64,000 bases of DNA from Alphaproteobacteria bacterium (GTDB lineage Bacteria > Pseudomonadota > Alphaproteobacteria > Ferrovibrionales > Ferrovibrionaceae). Where the stretch lies: contig JAGXRD010000123.1 of the NCBI GenBank assembly GCA_018336035.1, forward strand, positions 62,001 to 126,000, given 5' to 3'. The position numbers were made by a program, and so were the translations under genes. This document shows positions 1-8,801 of the stretch, piece by piece; positions within the stretch are counted from its first letter, which is position 1, and each line of letters opens with the position of its first letter. Below the pieces are notes generated by a model, which ran no database searches, was not told where the DNA came from, and saw only the letters and a program-made list of their open reading frames with translations.

Positions 1-382
1 CGATCCAGGCATAGACGCGGATCAGGAAGGAGGTCCAGAAGGGCAGGATGATCAGCGTGAGCAGGAACGGCTGCCAGCCTTTTGGCGTCTGCGTCACGGC
101 ACGGGCAATGGCGAGGCCGATCACGAGGCAGCAGAAAGTGGCGAGGCCGGCATAGAGCAGGCTGTTGCCGAGCGCCCGGATGTACAGCGTGTCTTCCAGC
201 AGCAGGTTGTAATTGCTCAGGCTAGCCGCCAGTGCGCCGTCCTGAAACAGCGGTGTATAGGGCGGCTGGGCCAACTGCGCCTCGGCGAAGCTGATCTTCA
301 GGATCAGCAGCAGCGGCACGACGACGAACACCGCCGTCCACAGCAGCGGCAGCGCCAGCAGCCCTAAATGACGGGCCCTCAC
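1..382 (-). CDS. potH: Putrescine ABC transporter permease, PotH/PotB family (partial)
   Basis: This is the N-terminal 127 residues of an inner-membrane permease; the rest lies beyond the left edge. It starts with GTG at 382 and shares four bases (GTGA) with the stop of the upstream ATPase gene, so the two are probably translationally coupled. A hydrophobic N-terminal segment (LLALPLLWTAVFVVVPLLLIL) is followed by a periplasmic stretch and a second membrane segment. The stretch LPFWTSFLIRVYAW is typical of polyamine permeases of the PotB/PotH type. As third gene after potF and potG it would form one half of the membrane channel. The function rests on family resemblance and gene order. The second permease (potI) is expected just outside the window. 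Confidence 0.87.
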   Translation of the reverse strand, partial: MRARHLGLLALPLLWTAVFVVVPLLLILKISFAEAQLAQPPYTPLFQDGALAASLSNYNLLLEDTLYIRALGNSLLYAGLATFCCLVIGLAIARAVTQTPKGWQPFLLTLIILPFWTSFLIRVYAWI

Positions 383-1461
383 TCCTGGCTCCGCAGCGGC
401 ACCAGCGCATCCGACTCCCAACTGAGCCAGACCTGCTGGTCGAGTTCGAGCATCGGCTCATGCAGTGCGTTGAGTTGCGAGGCTTTCAGTATCTGGCCGT
501 CATCCAGCCGCACGGAAATACCGGTCATGTCGCCGATATAGTCGATATCGGTGATGGTTCCGGTGGCGGCATTGGCCATGACGTCCAGCGGCTCGCGCGA
601 AATCTCGATCTGCTCCGGCCGCAGCGACAGTTCCTGCCGGCCATTGCGGGTCGGCCGTTCGGCATCAGCGCTGTAATGCAGCCGCAGGATGCCGCTGCGC
701 GCGGTCACCAGGCCGCCGCTGCCGCTCTCCACTGCTGCATGGAACAGGTTGGTCTCGGCCATCAGGCTGGCGACGAAACGGTCGATTGGCCGGTCGTAGA
801 TGCGACGCGGTGCATCCAACTGGCGGAAGCGGCCATGGTCCATCACGGCGATGCGGTCGGCCAGTGCCATCGCCTCGTCATTGTCATGCGTGACGAAAAC
901 GAAAGCGATGCCGGTGTCGCGGTTCAGCTTGCGCAATTCGGCCTGGGTCTGCTGACGCAGGCGTTTGTCCAATGCGCCAAGCGGTTCGTCGAGCAGCAGC
1001 ATGCGTGGCCGTTTCACCAGCGCACGTGCCAGTGCCACGCGCTGCTGCTGACCGCCGGACAGCTGATGCGGCTTGCGCGTCGCGAAATTTTCGATCTCCA
1101 GCATTGCCATGGCTTCGGCCGTGCGGGCGGAAATCTCCGAGGCCGGCAGACCCTCGCGGCGCAGGCCGAAGGCGATGTTGTCGCGCACGCTCAAATGCGG
1201 GAACAGCGCATAGGACTGGAACATCATGTTGACCGGCCGATGATGCGGCGGCAGGGCGGTGATGTCGCGGCCATCCAGCAGGATATGGCCGCTGTCGGGC
1301 GTTTCCAGCCCGGCGATCATGCGCAACAGAGTGGACTTGCCGCAGCCGGACGGGCCGAGCAGGACAATGGACTCGCCGCTCTCGACGTTCAGGTCGATAC
1401 TGTTGACAACGGGTTCGGCGCCAAAGGATTTACAGACGCCGGCAAGCTGAAGCAGAGGCAC
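379..1461 (-). CDS. potG: Putrescine/spermidine ABC transporter ATP-binding protein
   Basis: This 360-residue ATPase would energise polyamine uptake at the inner face of the cytoplasmic membrane. Walker A is GPSGCGKST at residues 36-44, the signature is LSGGQQQR, and Walker B is MLLLDEPLGALD followed by a switch histidine (VTHD). The C-terminal third looks like a TOBE substrate-regulatory domain (SLRPEQIEIS). Length and the phrase RPVNMMFQSYALFPH fit PotG/PotA. It lies two bases after potF and overlaps the permease start by four bases, so the three genes form one operon. It could also serve related cationic substrates, but the PotF-like binding protein next to it favours putrescine. Confidence 0.93.
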   Translation of the reverse strand: MPLLQLAGVCKSFGAEPVVNSIDLNVESGESIVLLGPSGCGKSTLLRMIAGLETPDSGHILLDGRDITALPPHHRPVNMMFQSYALFPHLSVRDNIAFGLRREGLPASEISARTAEAMAMLEIENFATRKPHQLSGGQQQRVALARALVKRPRMLLLDEPLGALDKRLRQQTQAELRKLNRDTGIAFVFVTHDNDEAMALADRIAVMDHGRFRQLDAPRRIYDRPIDRFVASLMAETNLFHAAVESGSGGLVTARSGILRLHYSADAERPTRNGRQELSLRPEQIEISREPLDVMANAATGTITDIDYIGDMTGISVRLDDGQILKASQLNALHEPMLELDQQVWLSWESDALVPLRSQE

Positions 1462-1463
1462 GC

Positions 1464-2555
1464 CTAGTTGCCGCCCTTGATGCGCGTCCAGGTGCGGCTG
1501 ATCGTGCGCTGCTCGGCCTGCGTCGACGGCACCACGGTATAGAGATTCTTCAGCGCCTCGGTCGGCGGGAACACATCCTTGTCGGCCATCGCGTCCTTCG
1601 AGACCAGCGGCAGCGAGTCAGGCACTGCATTCGGGTACTGCACGGCATTGGTGATCTTGGCCATCACCTTGGGCTGCAGCACATAATTGATGAAAGCATG
1701 CGCGTTCTCGGGATTCGGCGCATCGGCCGGGATCACCATCACGTCGAACCACTGCTGGGCGCCCTCGCGCGGCAGCAGATACTGCACCCGCACGCCCTTC
1801 TTGGCCTCTTCGGCGCGAGTGCGCGCCTGCAGGATGTCGCCCGAGAAACCATAGGCCAGGCAGGCGTCGCCGTTGGCGAGGTCGTTGATGTATTGCGAGG
1901 AATGGAATTTGCGGATGTAGGGACGCACCTTCATCAGCACGGCCTCGGCCTTGGCGAGGCTGGCGGCATCTTTCGCGTTCGGATCGAGGCCAAGATATTT
2001 CAGCGCGGCGGGCAGGATTTCATCCGGCGCATCCAGCATCACCACGCCGCAATCGGCGAATTTCGACACCACTTCGGGATCGAACAGCATGCGCAAGCTG
2101 TAAGACGGCGGGTTGGGCATGCGCTGCTTGATCTTGTCGGGATTAAGCCCGATGCCGCTGGTGCCCCAGAGATAGATCGCGGCATGCTGGTTGCCGGCGT
2201 CATACTTGGCCAGACGCTCCATCTGCGCCGGGTCGAGCTTGGCCAAATTCGGAATCTTGGACTTGTCGAGCGGACGCAGCAGCTTCGCCTGTACCTGGCG
2301 CGCCATGTAATACTGCGTCGGCACCACGATGTCGTAGCCGCTCTTGCCAGCCAGCAGTTTCGCTTCGAGCGTGTCGTTGCTGTCGTAGACGTCGTAGCGC
2401 ACCTTGATGCCGGTCTCGGCCTCGAAATCCTTCAGCACCTGCGGGTCGATATAGTCCGACCAGTTGTAGACGTTGACGACCTTCTCCTGGGCCAGTGTAG
2501 CGAGCGGCAGGGCGGCCAGCAGGGCGGCGATCAGAGGCAGGCGGGTCAGGCGCAT
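1464..2555 (-). CDS. potF: Periplasmic putrescine-binding protein
   Basis: This 363-residue polyamine-binding protein has a Sec signal peptide (residues 1-22, ending ATLAQ). The mature N-terminus reads VVNVYNWSDYIDP, the hallmark of PotF/PotD. Further PotF-like stretches are FHSSQYINDLANGD, MLDAPDEILPAALKYLG and the C-terminal WTRIKGG. These match the E. coli putrescine receptor better than the spermidine receptor PotD. It is the first gene of the minus-strand operon potF-potG-potH. The ornithine/lysine decarboxylase at 18670 indicates that this cell also makes diamines, so this system probably serves recapture or uptake. Substrate specificity is inferred from sequence only. Confidence 0.92.
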   Translation of the reverse strand: MRLTRLPLIAALLAALPLATLAQEKVVNVYNWSDYIDPQVLKDFEAETGIKVRYDVYDSNDTLEAKLLAGKSGYDIVVPTQYYMARQVQAKLLRPLDKSKIPNLAKLDPAQMERLAKYDAGNQHAAIYLWGTSGIGLNPDKIKQRMPNPPSYSLRMLFDPEVVSKFADCGVVMLDAPDEILPAALKYLGLDPNAKDAASLAKAEAVLMKVRPYIRKFHSSQYINDLANGDACLAYGFSGDILQARTRAEEAKKGVRVQYLLPREGAQQWFDVMVIPADAPNPENAHAFINYVLQPKVMAKITNAVQYPNAVPDSLPLVSKDAMADKDVFPPTEALKNLYTVVPSTQAEQRTISRTWTRIKGGN

Positions 2556-2800
2556 AATGCAGAGGCTCCGGGTTTGAGTTGCCGGATTATGACAATCCGT
2601 CCACGGCCGGGCAACGCCGGGATTTCGCCGCCGACTGCCGCTTTTTGCGCCGGTAACCTTTTGTGGATTGTCATCAAAGCTTCACCACTGTCTCCGACTT
2701 ATCCCCAGGCTTTCATCGGCCTGTCACCGAATCGCGATGTAATCAGGACTCGGTGATTCGGCCCGTCATGAGCCAGAACGCGAGTGGGAGAGAGAGCGGC

Positions 2801-3847
2801 ATGCGTATTCTGATCGTCTCGGATGCCTGGCATCCGCAGGTCAACGGTGTGGTGCGGACCCTGACCAAGACCCGTGAAGTTCTTGAAAAGCGCGGTCATG
2901 TGGTCGAGGTGATCGGCCCGGGCGAATTCCGCCGCGTGCCTTGCCCGACCTATCCCGAAATCGAACTGTCGATTCTGCCCTATCGCAAGCTGGTGAAGCT
3001 GATCGAGGCTTTTGCGCCCGACGCCATCCATATCGCCACCGAAGGCCCGCTCGGCATGGCGGCGCGCAAATACTGCAAGCGGCATGACCTGATCTTCACC
3101 ACCGCCTATCACACCAAGTTCCCGGAATATGTGCAGGAACGCACCGGCATTCCGCTCAGCTGGAGCTATGCCTTCATGCGCTGGTTCCACAATGGTGGCG
3201 CCGGCATGATGGTGGCGACCGACAGCCTGGCGAAGAGCCTGACCGAACGCGGCTTCAAAAATCTGAAGACCTGGTCGCGCGGCGTGGATATCGAACGCTT
3301 CAAGCCGCGCCCGAAGGACATCCTCGACCTGCCACGCCCGATTTATCTCTATGCTGGCCGTGTCGTGGTCGACAAGAATGTCGAAGCCTTCCTGAAACTG
3401 AAGCTCGACGGCACCAAGCTGGTGGTCGGCATCGGGCCCGACCTGGAAGGCTATCGCGCGAAGTATCCTGAGGCCGTGTTTGCCGGCTATCTGGAGAACG
3501 GCCATCTCGCCAGCTACTTCTCGGCGGCCGATGTCTTCGTCTTCCCCAGCCTGACCGATACCTTCGGCCTCGTGGTGCTGGAAGCGCTGGCCTCGGGCGT
3601 GCCGGTCGCTGCCTATCCGGTCACCGGGCCGATCGACATCATCGGGCCGCATCCCGAAGTAGGCGCGCTGGACGACGATCTCGCCGTCGCCATCCGCGGC
3701 GCCCTGGGCAAGTCGCCGGAAGCCTGCCGCGACCTGGCGCTGCAGTATTCCTGGGATGCGTGTACGGATCAGTTCCTGCGCAATCTGGTGCCGCTGGAAC
3801 GTCCGGTGCCGCGCGCTGCCGTTACGTCAGCCGCGAAGGCGGCATAA
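2801..3847 (+). CDS. Glycosyltransferase, GT4 family (mannosyl- or glucosyl-lipid type)
   Basis: This is a 348-residue retaining glycosyltransferase with a GT-B fold. The N-terminus MRILIVSDAWHPQVNGVVRTL is the usual opening of the MgtA/DgdA-like GT4 enzymes that add sugars to lipids. The C-terminal half carries the nucleotide-sugar site with VFVFPSLTDTFGLVVLEALASGVPV, including the E(x7)E-type glutamates. The start at 2801 is chosen because GGGAGAGAGAG lies just upstream. The frame is open further upstream to 2663, but that part does not match the family. No second glycan gene is nearby, so a role in glycolipid synthesis is an inference; the acceptor is unknown. Confidence 0.85.
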   Translation: MRILIVSDAWHPQVNGVVRTLTKTREVLEKRGHVVEVIGPGEFRRVPCPTYPEIELSILPYRKLVKLIEAFAPDAIHIATEGPLGMAARKYCKRHDLIFTTAYHTKFPEYVQERTGIPLSWSYAFMRWFHNGGAGMMVATDSLAKSLTERGFKNLKTWSRGVDIERFKPRPKDILDLPRPIYLYAGRVVVDKNVEAFLKLKLDGTKLVVGIGPDLEGYRAKYPEAVFAGYLENGHLASYFSAADVFVFPSLTDTFGLVVLEALASGVPVAAYPVTGPIDIIGPHPEVGALDDDLAVAIRGALGKSPEACRDLALQYSWDACTDQFLRNLVPLERPVPRAAVTSAAKAA

Positions 3848-4032
3848 CCGCATAAACAGCGGCCATCCCCGGCGGGCGCAGGCTTCCCACTGCGACTCGC
3901 ACAATACCTGCGAATCCTCGCCAAAAGCGGGGTAGACTGCACAGTGCCTCATTTGTGAACTGGAAAGACGTTGAGTTTGCGCGGAAAGTCGCGCATTCAC
4001 TGCGCGTAAATCCGACGTTTCGGGGAAGCTGA

Positions 4033-5160
4033 ATGTCGTCGTCTGGTCTCAACTCGTCGCGCCTGCTGCAGAAGCTGTATCTCGCAGCCGCCGACGACCA
4101 GAATCTGTCGCCGTTCCTGAGCGAATTCGCGCTCGCCTATAATGCGAGCCTCGCCACCATTGCGACCATGGAAGGCCCGTCGCGCCGTGATGGCCTGCGT
4201 GTCTCGGGCTGTGCCAACGAAAGCGAAGAAGCGCCGCGTCTGCCGGAATATTATGCGGTGCGCAGTCCGTTCCGTCCGATCATGATGCTGCAGGGCAATC
4301 TCGGCCGCGTGCTGAACACCAACAGCATGCTGTCGCGCGAACGGCAGGCGCGCGACCAGTTCATCAACGAGTTCCTGCGGCCAGCGGGGCACCACTATCT
4401 CGCCACCACGATCTTTGCCCAGGATGGCGACCGCTTCAATTACTTCGTGCTCAATCGCGGCGACCGCTTCGGCGATTTCGAGGAAGACGCCGTCAGTGGC
4501 CTGAACGAGATGGTCCCGCATTTCCAGACCATGTTCCAGCTGCGCGGCACCATGATCGCGCGCGACCGCCATCTCGACTTCTTCACGGCTGCGATGGCCG
4601 AACGTGGCGTCGGCCTGATCGTGCTCGATCGCAGCGGCCGCGTGCAGTCGATGAACGACATCGCCTCGGCGATCTGCTGCGACAATGACGGCTTGCTGAT
4701 TGCGGGCGGCACGCTCACTGCCGACAATGCCGACGATAACCGGAAACTGCAGCAGGAAATCTTCTCGCTGCTGAACAGCCAGATCCTGTCGCGGCCGGGT
4801 TCCACCGTGTTCGTGCGGCGCCGCGTCGGCGGCCGGCCGTATCGGCTGCAGATCATGCCGCTGTCGCTGCGCAAATATTATTTCGCCGGCGATGGCGTTG
4901 AACTGGCGATTCAGATTTTCAGCGAGCCGGTTGCCGAGCAGGGCCTCAATGCCGCGCTTGCCAGCCAGTTTGGCCTCAGCCCGTCGGAAATGCGGGTGGC
5001 CGAACATCTGGTGGCGGGCCATCCGGTCAAGCGCGTGGCGCAGATGCTGGGTAACAGCGTCAACACCATCCGCGTCCATCGGCGCAACCTGTATCGCAAG
5101 CTGGGCGTCACGCGGCATTTCGATCTGGTGCGCCTGCTGGGGAATGGTTCCAGCAATTAG
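4033..5160 (+). CDS. LuxR-family transcriptional regulator with PAS-like sensor region
   Basis: This 375-residue regulator carries a C-terminal LuxR-type helix-turn-helix from about residue 310: LSPSEMRVAEHLVAGHPVKRVAQ followed by VNTIRVHRRNLYRKLGV. The middle region (about residues 180-290) looks like a PAS fold (GVGLIVLDRSGRVQSMNDIASAI). The N-terminal 170 residues are unassigned. The start at 4033 follows GGGGAAG. No kinase partner or autoinducer synthase is adjacent, so it may sense a small molecule directly. The gene stands alone between a 185-base gap and the dehydrogenase gene; its targets are unknown. Confidence 0.85.
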   Translation: MSSSGLNSSRLLQKLYLAAADDQNLSPFLSEFALAYNASLATIATMEGPSRRDGLRVSGCANESEEAPRLPEYYAVRSPFRPIMMLQGNLGRVLNTNSMLSRERQARDQFINEFLRPAGHHYLATTIFAQDGDRFNYFVLNRGDRFGDFEEDAVSGLNEMVPHFQTMFQLRGTMIARDRHLDFFTAAMAERGVGLIVLDRSGRVQSMNDIASAICCDNDGLLIAGGTLTADNADDNRKLQQEIFSLLNSQILSRPGSTVFVRRRVGGRPYRLQIMPLSLRKYYFAGDGVELAIQIFSEPVAEQGLNAALASQFGLSPSEMRVAEHLVAGHPVKRVAQMLGNSVNTIRVHRRNLYRKLGVTRHFDLVRLLGNGSSN

Positions 5161-5260
5161 CCGGCAGCCGATGGCCGGAACATTGGTCCTGCGGCTTGCA
5201 GGCACCGGCCTTCGCCCGCTAGGGTTCGCCCAACTCATATATCAGTTGGAGGAACACCCG

Positions 5261-6199
5261 ATGGCCGTCGAAATCCTGCAGACCACTGCCATGCCGCCGG
5301 CCGTCCAGAAGGTGCTGGATGGCAGCTACACCGTGCATAAGCTGTGGGAGGCCAAGGACAAGGCCGCCTTGCTGAAAGAGATCGGCCCGCGTGTGCGTGG
5401 CATGGCGACCTCGGGTGGGGCAGGGGCGACGCGCGAACTGATCGAGGCACTGCCCAAGCTGGAGGTGATCTCCAGCTTCGGCGTCGGCTATGACTCCATC
5501 GACATTGGTTGCGCGAAAGAACGCGGCGTCACCGTCACCAATACGCCGGATGTGCTGACCGACTGCGTTGCCGATACCGCGATGGCGCTGACGCTGGCAA
5601 TGATGCGCCGGATCCCGCAGGCCGACCAGTTCGTGCGCACCGGGCGCTGGCCGAAGGACAAGTTTCCGCTGACCGACAAGCTGGGCGGCCGCATCATGGG
5701 TATCGTCGGCGCCGGCCGTATCGGCCAGGCCATTGCCAAACGCGCCGAAGCTTTCGGCCTGCAGATCGCCTATTTCGGCCCGCGCAAGAAGGCCGAGCTG
5801 AGCTGGCGCTATTACGACAACCTCGTCGCCATGGCCAAGGATGTCGATATCCTGATGATCTCCTGCCCGGGCGGCAAGGAAACCAATCAACTGGTGAATG
5901 CCGCCGTGATCGATGCGTTGGGCGCCGATGGCTATATCGTCAACATCGCGCGCGGCAGCGTGGTGGAAGAGCCGGCGCTGGTGAAGGCGCTGGTGGAGAA
6001 GAAGATCGCCGGTGCGGGTCTGGACGTGTTTGCCGACGAGCCGAATGTGCCGGAAGCGCTGTGGTCGCTCGACACCGTGGCACTGGCACCGCATATCGGT
6101 TCGGGCACGCATGAAACGCGCCAGGCGATGGGCGATCTGATGCTGAAGAATCTGGAAGCCTGGTTCGCCGGCAAGCCGGTACTCACCAAGGTCGTGTGA
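5261..6199 (+). CDS. D-2-hydroxyacid dehydrogenase (glyoxylate/hydroxypyruvate reductase-like)
   Basis: This 312-residue NAD(P)-dependent dehydrogenase has the standard two-domain layout. The Rossmann motif is VGAGRIGQAIAKRAEAFG, the catalytic arginine lies in NIARGSVV, and the catalytic histidine in LAPHIGSGTHETR. The first glycine-rich substrate loop (ATSGGAGA) and FGVGYDSIDI are typical of the glyoxylate/hydroxypyruvate reductase branch. The start at 5261 has GGAGGAA eight bases upstream. It would reduce a 2-keto acid such as hydroxypyruvate to the D-2-hydroxy acid. The exact substrate cannot be read from sequence. A hydroxypyruvate isomerase-like gene occurs at 54083 but is too far away to imply a shared operon. 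Confidence 0.88.
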   Translation: MAVEILQTTAMPPAVQKVLDGSYTVHKLWEAKDKAALLKEIGPRVRGMATSGGAGATRELIEALPKLEVISSFGVGYDSIDIGCAKERGVTVTNTPDVLTDCVADTAMALTLAMMRRIPQADQFVRTGRWPKDKFPLTDKLGGRIMGIVGAGRIGQAIAKRAEAFGLQIAYFGPRKKAELSWRYYDNLVAMAKDVDILMISCPGGKETNQLVNAAVIDALGADGYIVNIARGSVVEEPALVKALVEKKIAGAGLDVFADEPNVPEALWSLDTVALAPHIGSGTHETRQAMGDLMLKNLEAWFAGKPVLTKVV

Positions 6200-6203
6200 G
6201 GGC

Positions 6204-7109
6204 TTAGCTCTCGCCGCCGTCCAAGCTGCTCTTGGGGCTGCCCAGCCCCATCAGCCGGCTTTTGTTGCCGAGCATGATTTTCTGCAGCATTTCCATCGCC
6301 ATCATTTTCATGCTCTGGTCGACGAGGCGGCGCTGCTCGTCCAGCTGCGCCTGAACTGCCGAATTGCCATATGGGGCATTGCCATAGGGCGCGGTGGCCA
6401 GCCCTGACGACTGGCCGTCCAGCGGCACGGTCTCCAGGCCCTGCGACTTGCTGTCGAGCTTGGCGTTGAAGAAGGCGTAGATTTCGCCCAGCGTGCGCGG
6501 ATTGCCATCGGCGCCGTAGAACACGCCCTTGTTGGCAGCTGCCGCTTCGGGCAGCAAAGCGGCAGCGCTCTGCGTCGGATTTTCTTTCAGGGCGCCGAGG
6601 AATTTGGTGGCGCCATTCGGGCCGAGGAAATGCCCGAGATAAAGATCGACCTTTTTCACGTCGACGCCGAATTCGCGCGCTAGCACCTGCTGGTTGCTGC
6701 GGGCATATTCGGCCGCCATGGCCGAGGCGATGCGTGGGTCGTCGCGCAAGGCCAGAATCTCGCGGCGGGTTTCCGGGTCATTCACGCGCGGCCGACCGTC
6801 GCTGCCGGTGCCGATCTTCTGGGCGAGGTCGGCGAGGCCGTGCTTGGCGCCGTGATCACGCACGGTTTCCAGCCAGGTGCTGTCGATGAACTGGAACAGG
6901 CCACGCGCCGAACTGGTCTTGGCCTGGGCATCGGCCCTGAAGCCGCTTTCCTGTCCGGCCTGCGCGACCAGATAGGCGAAATCCACCCCGGTACGGCTGC
7001 TGGCCTGCTTCAGCGTGCTGAGCAGCTCGTAGCTCACCTGATGACCGCCGACGCGGTAACTGTCGGGGGCGGGCTGGGCGGCAGGACGGAACGGCGTGAC
7101 GGGAGCCAT
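6204..7109 (-). CDS. Lytic transglycosylase (SLT domain), possibly flagellar
   Basis: This is a 301-residue protein with an SLT lysozyme-like domain at about residues 30-180. The catalytic glutamate is in QAGQESGFRADA, followed by SARGLFQFIDSTW, the usual SLT glycine/leucine loop. It should cleave peptidoglycan glycan strands. No signal peptide is visible (N-terminus MAPVTPFRPAAQP). That fits muramidases exported through the flagellar rod channel rather than by Sec, although no flagellar gene is in the window. The C-terminus (MKMMAMEMLQKIM) is Met-rich and helical, reminiscent of rod/hook-associated proteins. It faces away from the next gene, with an AT-rich divergent gap at 7110-7231. Confidence 0.78.
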   Translation of the reverse strand: MAPVTPFRPAAQPAPDSYRVGGHQVSYELLSTLKQASSRTGVDFAYLVAQAGQESGFRADAQAKTSSARGLFQFIDSTWLETVRDHGAKHGLADLAQKIGTGSDGRPRVNDPETRREILALRDDPRIASAMAAEYARSNQQVLAREFGVDVKKVDLYLGHFLGPNGATKFLGALKENPTQSAAALLPEAAAANKGVFYGADGNPRTLGEIYAFFNAKLDSKSQGLETVPLDGQSSGLATAPYGNAPYGNSAVQAQLDEQRRLVDQSMKMMAMEMLQKIMLGNKSRLMGLGSPKSSLDGGES

Positions 7110-7231
7110 GGGCGGAGTAAACCTGAGAAGGACCTAATAATCCTATAGCGGGCGAGGGGAAAGATTCAGTTAATACCTGGAAATTACACTATCCCCTTGT
7201 TTACACACGGGTTTGCGGGCAAACAGGCGGT

Positions 7232-8365
7232 ATGAGCGAAGCTTGGGCAGCAGTGATGGGTGGCCGGTTCGACTGGGCCCAGATCAACTGGGCGGCGGAC
7301 GGCCCCTGGTTCGCGTTGCTCCTGCTGCTGGCTGGCGGCATTGCCCTGCCGGCCGGTGTTTATGCGCTGCTCGACCGCTGGGCGGCCTCGCGGCTGCGCA
7401 TCGACAGTATCGCTCTCGCCACGCGCTATGGCGGCTACATGAATTCCTGGGCGGTGTTCGGCCGCCATGCCAGCGAATACCGCGACCTGCGGCCCTTGTT
7501 CCCCGCGGCGCAGGCGGCCGAACTGGCGCGCTTCCATGACGGCACGGCCTGCATTGCCGCGCGCTTCCGCACGCCTGAGGCGGCGCAGTCGGCAGCAGAA
7601 GAGCGGTTCGGCAGCTTTGCAGCTGCGGGCGTCGAATATGCTGATGCGGGCGTATCGTTCCAGACCGAGGCCGGCAGCGAGAAGAAGGGCTATGCGCGCG
7701 GCCAGTGGCTGGTGATCAGCGATACGCTGTTCGCCTTCTACGGTCCTGACAGTGCGGCGCTGGCGCGTCGCCGCCATGTCATTCCGGCCTTACGCGCACG
7801 CCGCTTCCCCGGTCCGTTGCGCCTGCTGCACAGCCGCGGTGGGCATGGTGCGATAATGCTGCTCTGGCTCGTGGTGCTGCTGGCAGGCGCCGGGCGTTGC
7901 ATCGAATTCGCCGCACAGCGCGAAGGCGTGCGGGCGCCGATCTCCACCAGCGAATTGCGCATGCGGCTGACCGCGCTGGATGCCGGCGGGCAGCGTGTTG
8001 CCGTGGCATTGCGGCCCGGCGGCATGCGGATCGCCGGTCATGGCGAGGATCTGCGCCAGCGCGATCTTGGGCTCCTGGCCGGGCGCGATTGGCTCACCGG
8101 TTTCGATCTCAGCTTCGACCGCGAGCGCAATATCGTGACCGCTTTGCCGCTGGTGGGCCGCAGCGGCGAGGCGGAGCGGCTGGGCGCTGCGCCGCCGCCG
8201 CCGAAACGCTGGCACAACAACACGCTGCTGATCGACGGTGACGATGCGCTGCTGGTGGCGGTGCGCGATGCCGTAACGGAAGCCGGCTGGACCTGGCAGC
8301 TCAGGCTGACGCCGCCACTGCCGATTCCGCGCTTCGACCGCTCTTGGCTCGGTTTCGGCGACTGA
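7232..8365 (+). CDS. Uncharacterised membrane protein with two transmembrane segments
   Basis: I do not recognise this 377-residue protein. Two hydrophobic segments are clear: about residues 27-47 (WFALLLLLAGGIALPAGVYAL) and about 209-226 (AIMLLWLVVLLAGAG). Between them is a region of about 160 residues containing KGYARGQWLVISDTLFAFYG. The C-terminal 150 residues hold a basic, Pro/Arg-containing domain with no motif known to me. Codon use matches the neighbours, so it is probably a genuine lineage-specific gene. The start could also be the downstream ATG at 7256. It lies 34 bases before the rhodanese gene and may be cotranscribed with it. Confidence 0.6.
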   Translation: MSEAWAAVMGGRFDWAQINWAADGPWFALLLLLAGGIALPAGVYALLDRWAASRLRIDSIALATRYGGYMNSWAVFGRHASEYRDLRPLFPAAQAAELARFHDGTACIAARFRTPEAAQSAAEERFGSFAAAGVEYADAGVSFQTEAGSEKKGYARGQWLVISDTLFAFYGPDSAALARRRHVIPALRARRFPGPLRLLHSRGGHGAIMLLWLVVLLAGAGRCIEFAAQREGVRAPISTSELRMRLTALDAGGQRVAVALRPGGMRIAGHGEDLRQRDLGLLAGRDWLTGFDLSFDRERNIVTALPLVGRSGEAERLGAAPPPPKRWHNNTLLIDGDDALLVAVRDAVTEAGWTWQLRLTPPLPIPRFDRSWLGFGD

Positions 8366-8399
8366 CCTATACTGCTCCGCAATCAAGCGGAGGAACACC

Positions 8400-8801
8400 A
8401 TGCGCAAGGGCTATAAAGCCATGCTCGACGAGGCCATGCAGGCTATCGTCACGCTCACGCCGGAACAGGCGGCCGAGCGTTACAACACAGCCGATGTCGT
8501 CTTTGTCGATATCCGCGACCCGCGCGAACTGGAACGCGATGGCGTGATCCCGGGGGCCTTCCACGCCACGCGCGGCATGCTGGAATTCTGGATCGATCCG
8601 GAAAGCCCGTATCACAAGCCGGTCTTTGCCGAGGACAAGCAGTTCATCTTCTTCTGCGCCGGCGGCCTGCGCTCGGCGCTCGCCACCAAGACAGCGCTGG
8701 ATATGGGCCTCGACAAGATCGCGCATATCGAGGGCGGATTCGGCGCCTGGAAGAAGGCGGGCCTGCCGACGGCGGACTGGAAGCCGAAGGAAAAGAAATG
8801 A
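8400..8801 (+). CDS. Rhodanese-like sulfurtransferase domain protein
   Basis: This 133-residue single-domain rhodanese has the active-site cysteine in [14 protein letters not shown], which forms the six-residue loop CAGGLRS. The earlier [19 protein letters not shown] is the conserved rhodanese CH2A region. It would carry sulfane sulfur as a cysteine persulfide in the cytoplasm. A GGAGGAA site precedes the ATG at 8400. Its stop overlaps the start of the CoA transferase by four bases, which suggests cotranslation. The link between sulfur transfer and CoA chemistry is not explained by known pathways, so the operon partner is the best hint to its role. Confidence 0.9.
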   Translation: MRKGYKAMLDEAMQAIVTLTPEQAAERYNTADVVFVDIRDPRELERDGVIPGAFHATRGMLEFWIDPESPYHKPVFAEDKQFIFFCAGGLRSALATKTALDMGLDKIAHIEGGFGAWKKAGLPTADWKPKEKK

